Source: CAYIHX01 sp964363305 (GTDB lineage Bacteria > Bdellovibrionota > UBA1018). Taken from it: a stretch of DNA of 7,309 bases. Below are positions 5,559 through 7,309 of this stretch, one piece after another (the stretch's first letter is position 1; every line of letters begins with the position of its first letter). Where the stretch lies: positions 1-7,309 of the forward strand of contig CAYIHX010000086.1 of the NCBI GenBank assembly GCA_964363305.1. Direction: 5' to 3'. The notes beneath the pieces were generated by a model. It was not told where the DNA came from. It searched no databases and worked only from the letters and a program-made list of their open reading frames with translations. The translations under genes and the position numbers were made by a program.

Positions 5559-7309
5559 CTAGCGGAGCAGGGTGCCTTTGAGGCTTCGGATCAGGTCGAG
5601 CATCTCATGCGTGTCGCCGCCACGAACAGGAATGGGCATCACGCTGCGGATGACTTGATTCTTGGAAGAAGGGCTCCACTGATGAAAGCGAGAATCGTAG
5701 ATCACGATCGCGCCGGTGTCGGTCGGGGAGCGGATGAGACGACCGATGCGCTGCTTGAGCCAGATCATGCGCAAGGGGAAGTCGTAGTCGTAAAGCGCAA
5801 ACTTGGTCCGCGCCTTGCGCGCTTCGGCCAAGGGGCCCCGAGTCATCGCCTCGTTGATCTTCTCGAGAATCACGCAGGCCAGCGCGCGGCCCGGAATATC
5901 GAGCCCTTCGCCGTACCGTTCACCTCCGACGAGGAGCGCGCGCTCCGTGGTTTTGAAAACCTCGGAAGCGCGCCGGTCGGAGAGGGAGTCGAGCACCGTG
6001 ATGCCTTCGGGCTCGAGCAGGGTGCGCAAGGCATCCGCCGCGTAGCGCAGGCGTCGATTGGAAGAGACGAGCAGGAGCGTTCGGCCTTGGAGCTCGCGGG
6101 CGACTTGGGCGGTGAACTGCACCATGGAGTCGACGTGCGCGAGCGTACCCGGCTGGGGGAGGCCTGAGGGAATCAGCACCATGGCTTGGCGCTCGAGCGA
6201 ATAGGGCGAGGGGAGTTGAATCGGCTTTTCGGAGAGCGTGAGGCCGATTCGGTCGGTGACGAAAGTGGGATTGGGGCCGGAGGACAGCGTGGCCGAGGTC
6301 AGGACCACCGATTCCATGTTCTGAAAGAAGGGCGCCGCGATTTTTGAAACATCGATGGGTTGAGCCGACACCTTCCAGATTTGCTCGCGGGGTTCCCAAT
6401 GCAAAAGCCGCAGAAAATTCGCCGTTTCTTCGGTGGGATCAGAGGGGGGGATGCTCTTCTCAATTCGTTCGGCGAAACTCGAGAAGCGCTCAGCGGCGTT
6501 CGCCAGCAGGTCGAGGAGGGGATCGGTCTTTGGATGCTTCTTTTGCTCGGCCGTCGAGGCGGCGGCCAAGAGCCAATCTCTGAGCTCTTGAACCGCCAAG
6601 GAAAGGTTCTGAATGCCATCGATCCAAGCTCGTTCGCTCGGGCCACCGTTCAGTACCCGCGTTTCTTCATAGCCCTCTTGCCCTTCGCGGTTCTTGGACG
6701 CGAAACCCGGCGCGATCACGCGCAGCTCGTTGACGCGGGTGCGGATCTTCGCGGTCAGCTCGGGCAGGTCCCTCGTGGGGTTTCGGCCGGAATACGGGCC
6801 TCCTAGACCGAGGCGCTCGATGAAGGCGGCGATTTGCTTCAGATCGTCAGCGCGTTTGCCGCTTCGCTTGCGTTCCAGGCGGTCGAGAGTTTCGGTGATC
6901 TCCTCTTCCGAGAGGCGCGAGGCAAAAGTCTCGGTCAGTCTTTCCTCGAGATGCTGAGCTTCGTCGAAGACCACTGAGCGAACAGCCGGGAGATGACCAG
7001 GCCATTGAAAAACCAGCGCATGGTTGGCGATCACGACGTCGGCCGTGTGGGCCAGCCGCGCGGAATCGTAGAAGTGGCAGACTTTGTAAAAAGGGCAGCC
7101 GGGCCCGATGGTGGTCGTCCGATGCGAGCGCGTCCGTTCGATCCAGGTGTTGAGCAGCTCGAAACGATTGCGGAGGTACTGCGAGATGCGGTCCAGCTCG
7201 GCCGTTCTCTGCGTTGAATGAAAAGCGATGAGGAAGCTCGCGCACCAGCGTTCTTCCAGGGGGGCGTCGACGGTCAGCGACTGGGCCCAGTCGCTGAGTT
7301 TTCGGAGGC
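5559..7309 (-). CDS. dinG: DinG/XPD-family ATP-dependent DNA helicase, N-terminus beyond window
   Basis: DinG-type enzymes are superfamily 2, iron-sulfur, 5'-3' DNA helicases that act on repair intermediates, R-loops and forked DNA. The open frame continues without a stop to base 7309, so the 582 visible residues are the C-terminal part and the Walker A motif is missing. A GTG at 7034 is an internal Val codon, not a start: the 91 residues before it fit the family, including GCPFYKVCHFY and ADVVIANHALV. Visible motifs are DEAQ at 6954-6965 (motif II, usually DEAH in this family), LTSATL ending at 6285, LLLVSS, GEGLDIPG (motif V) and QRIGRLIRS at 5727-5753 (motif VI). Cysteine codons in the iron-sulfur region lie at 7242-7244, 7095-7097 and 7077-7079. 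The usual C-x4-C-x5-C pattern lacks its first Cys, with Thr in that place. The gene converges with the protease gene, with three bases between stop codons. The family is secure; DinG versus its relative YoaA is not. Confidence 0.92.
   Translation of the reverse strand, partial: LRKLSDWAQSLTVDAPLEERWCASFLIAFHSTQRTAELDRISQYLRNRFELLNTWIERTRSHRTTTIGPGCPFYKVCHFYDSARLAHTADVVIANHALVFQWPGHLPAVRSVVFDEAQHLEERLTETFASRLSEEEITETLDRLERKRSGKRADDLKQIAAFIERLGLGGPYSGRNPTRDLPELTAKIRTRVNELRVIAPGFASKNREGQEGYEETRVLNGGPSERAWIDGIQNLSLAVQELRDWLLAAASTAEQKKHPKTDPLLDLLANAAERFSSFAERIEKSIPPSDPTEETANFLRLLHWEPREQIWKVSAQPIDVSKIAAPFFQNMESVVLTSATLSSGPNPTFVTDRIGLTLSEKPIQLPSPYSLERQAMVLIPSGLPQPGTLAHVDSMVQFTAQVARELQGRTLLLVSSNRRLRYAADALRTLLEPEGITVLDSLSDRRASEVFKTTERALLVGGERYGEGLDIPGRALACVILEKINEAMTRGPLAEARKARTKFALYDYDFPLRMIWLKQRIGRLIRSPTDTGAIVIYDSRFHQWSPSSKNQVIRSVMPIPVRGGDTHEMLDLIRSLKGTLLR

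Noticed and set aside
5607..6167. Plus-strand open frame of about 186 codons opposite the helicase gene
   Set aside because: It is antisense to helicase motifs V and VI, which are conserved and must be coding on the minus strand. The product is a low-complexity shadow.
6847..7245. Minus-strand open frame of about 132 codons in another frame at the helicase N-terminal side
   Set aside because: The helicase frame itself is open through this stretch and encodes the iron-sulfur and NHAL blocks, so the overlapping frame is a shadow.

Overview
The window looks like an ordinary, GC-rich (by eye mid-to-high fifties percent) Gram-negative bacterial chromosome segment. It holds four protein genes and no sign of phage, insertion sequence, CRISPR, tRNA or rRNA. 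An exported HtrA-type protease indicates an envelope with a periplasm. The large coiled-coil protein carries an N-terminal module that resembles the one in front of HD-GYP and related signalling proteins of Bdellovibrio-like and deltaproteobacterial bacteria. My best guess is therefore a Bdellovibrionota or deltaproteobacterial-type genome, but this is inference and no gene here proves it.

Layout from left to right. Bases 1-82 are non-coding, with a bulged stem-loop at the window edge and a perfect 14-bp tandem duplication. Next comes prfC (peptide chain release factor 3) on the minus strand. A short gap of 63-90 bases follows, depending on the prfC start. It contains a GC-rich palindrome just past the upstream gene's stop codon and a separate AT-rich dyad. 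Then comes a large minus-strand gene for a protein of about 806 residues that is mostly coiled coil, which I cannot assign to a named family. A 148-base divergent intergenic region separates it from a plus-strand HtrA/Deg serine protease gene with a signal peptide, a complete catalytic triad and a single PDZ domain. The protease gene converges on a minus-strand DinG/XPD-family DNA helicase gene with only three bases between the two stop codons. The helicase gene runs off the right edge, so its N-terminus (including the Walker A motif) is not visible.

The genes do not form an obvious pathway: translation termination/recycling, an unknown coiled-coil structural or signalling protein, envelope protein quality control, and DNA repair. 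The coiled-coil gene and prfC lie in the same direction and could be partly co-transcribed, but the hairpin between them argues for at least partial separation. The least explained item is the coiled-coil protein. Secondary points of interest are the two dyads before prfC and the unusual iron-sulfur cysteine pattern and DEAQ box of the helicase.
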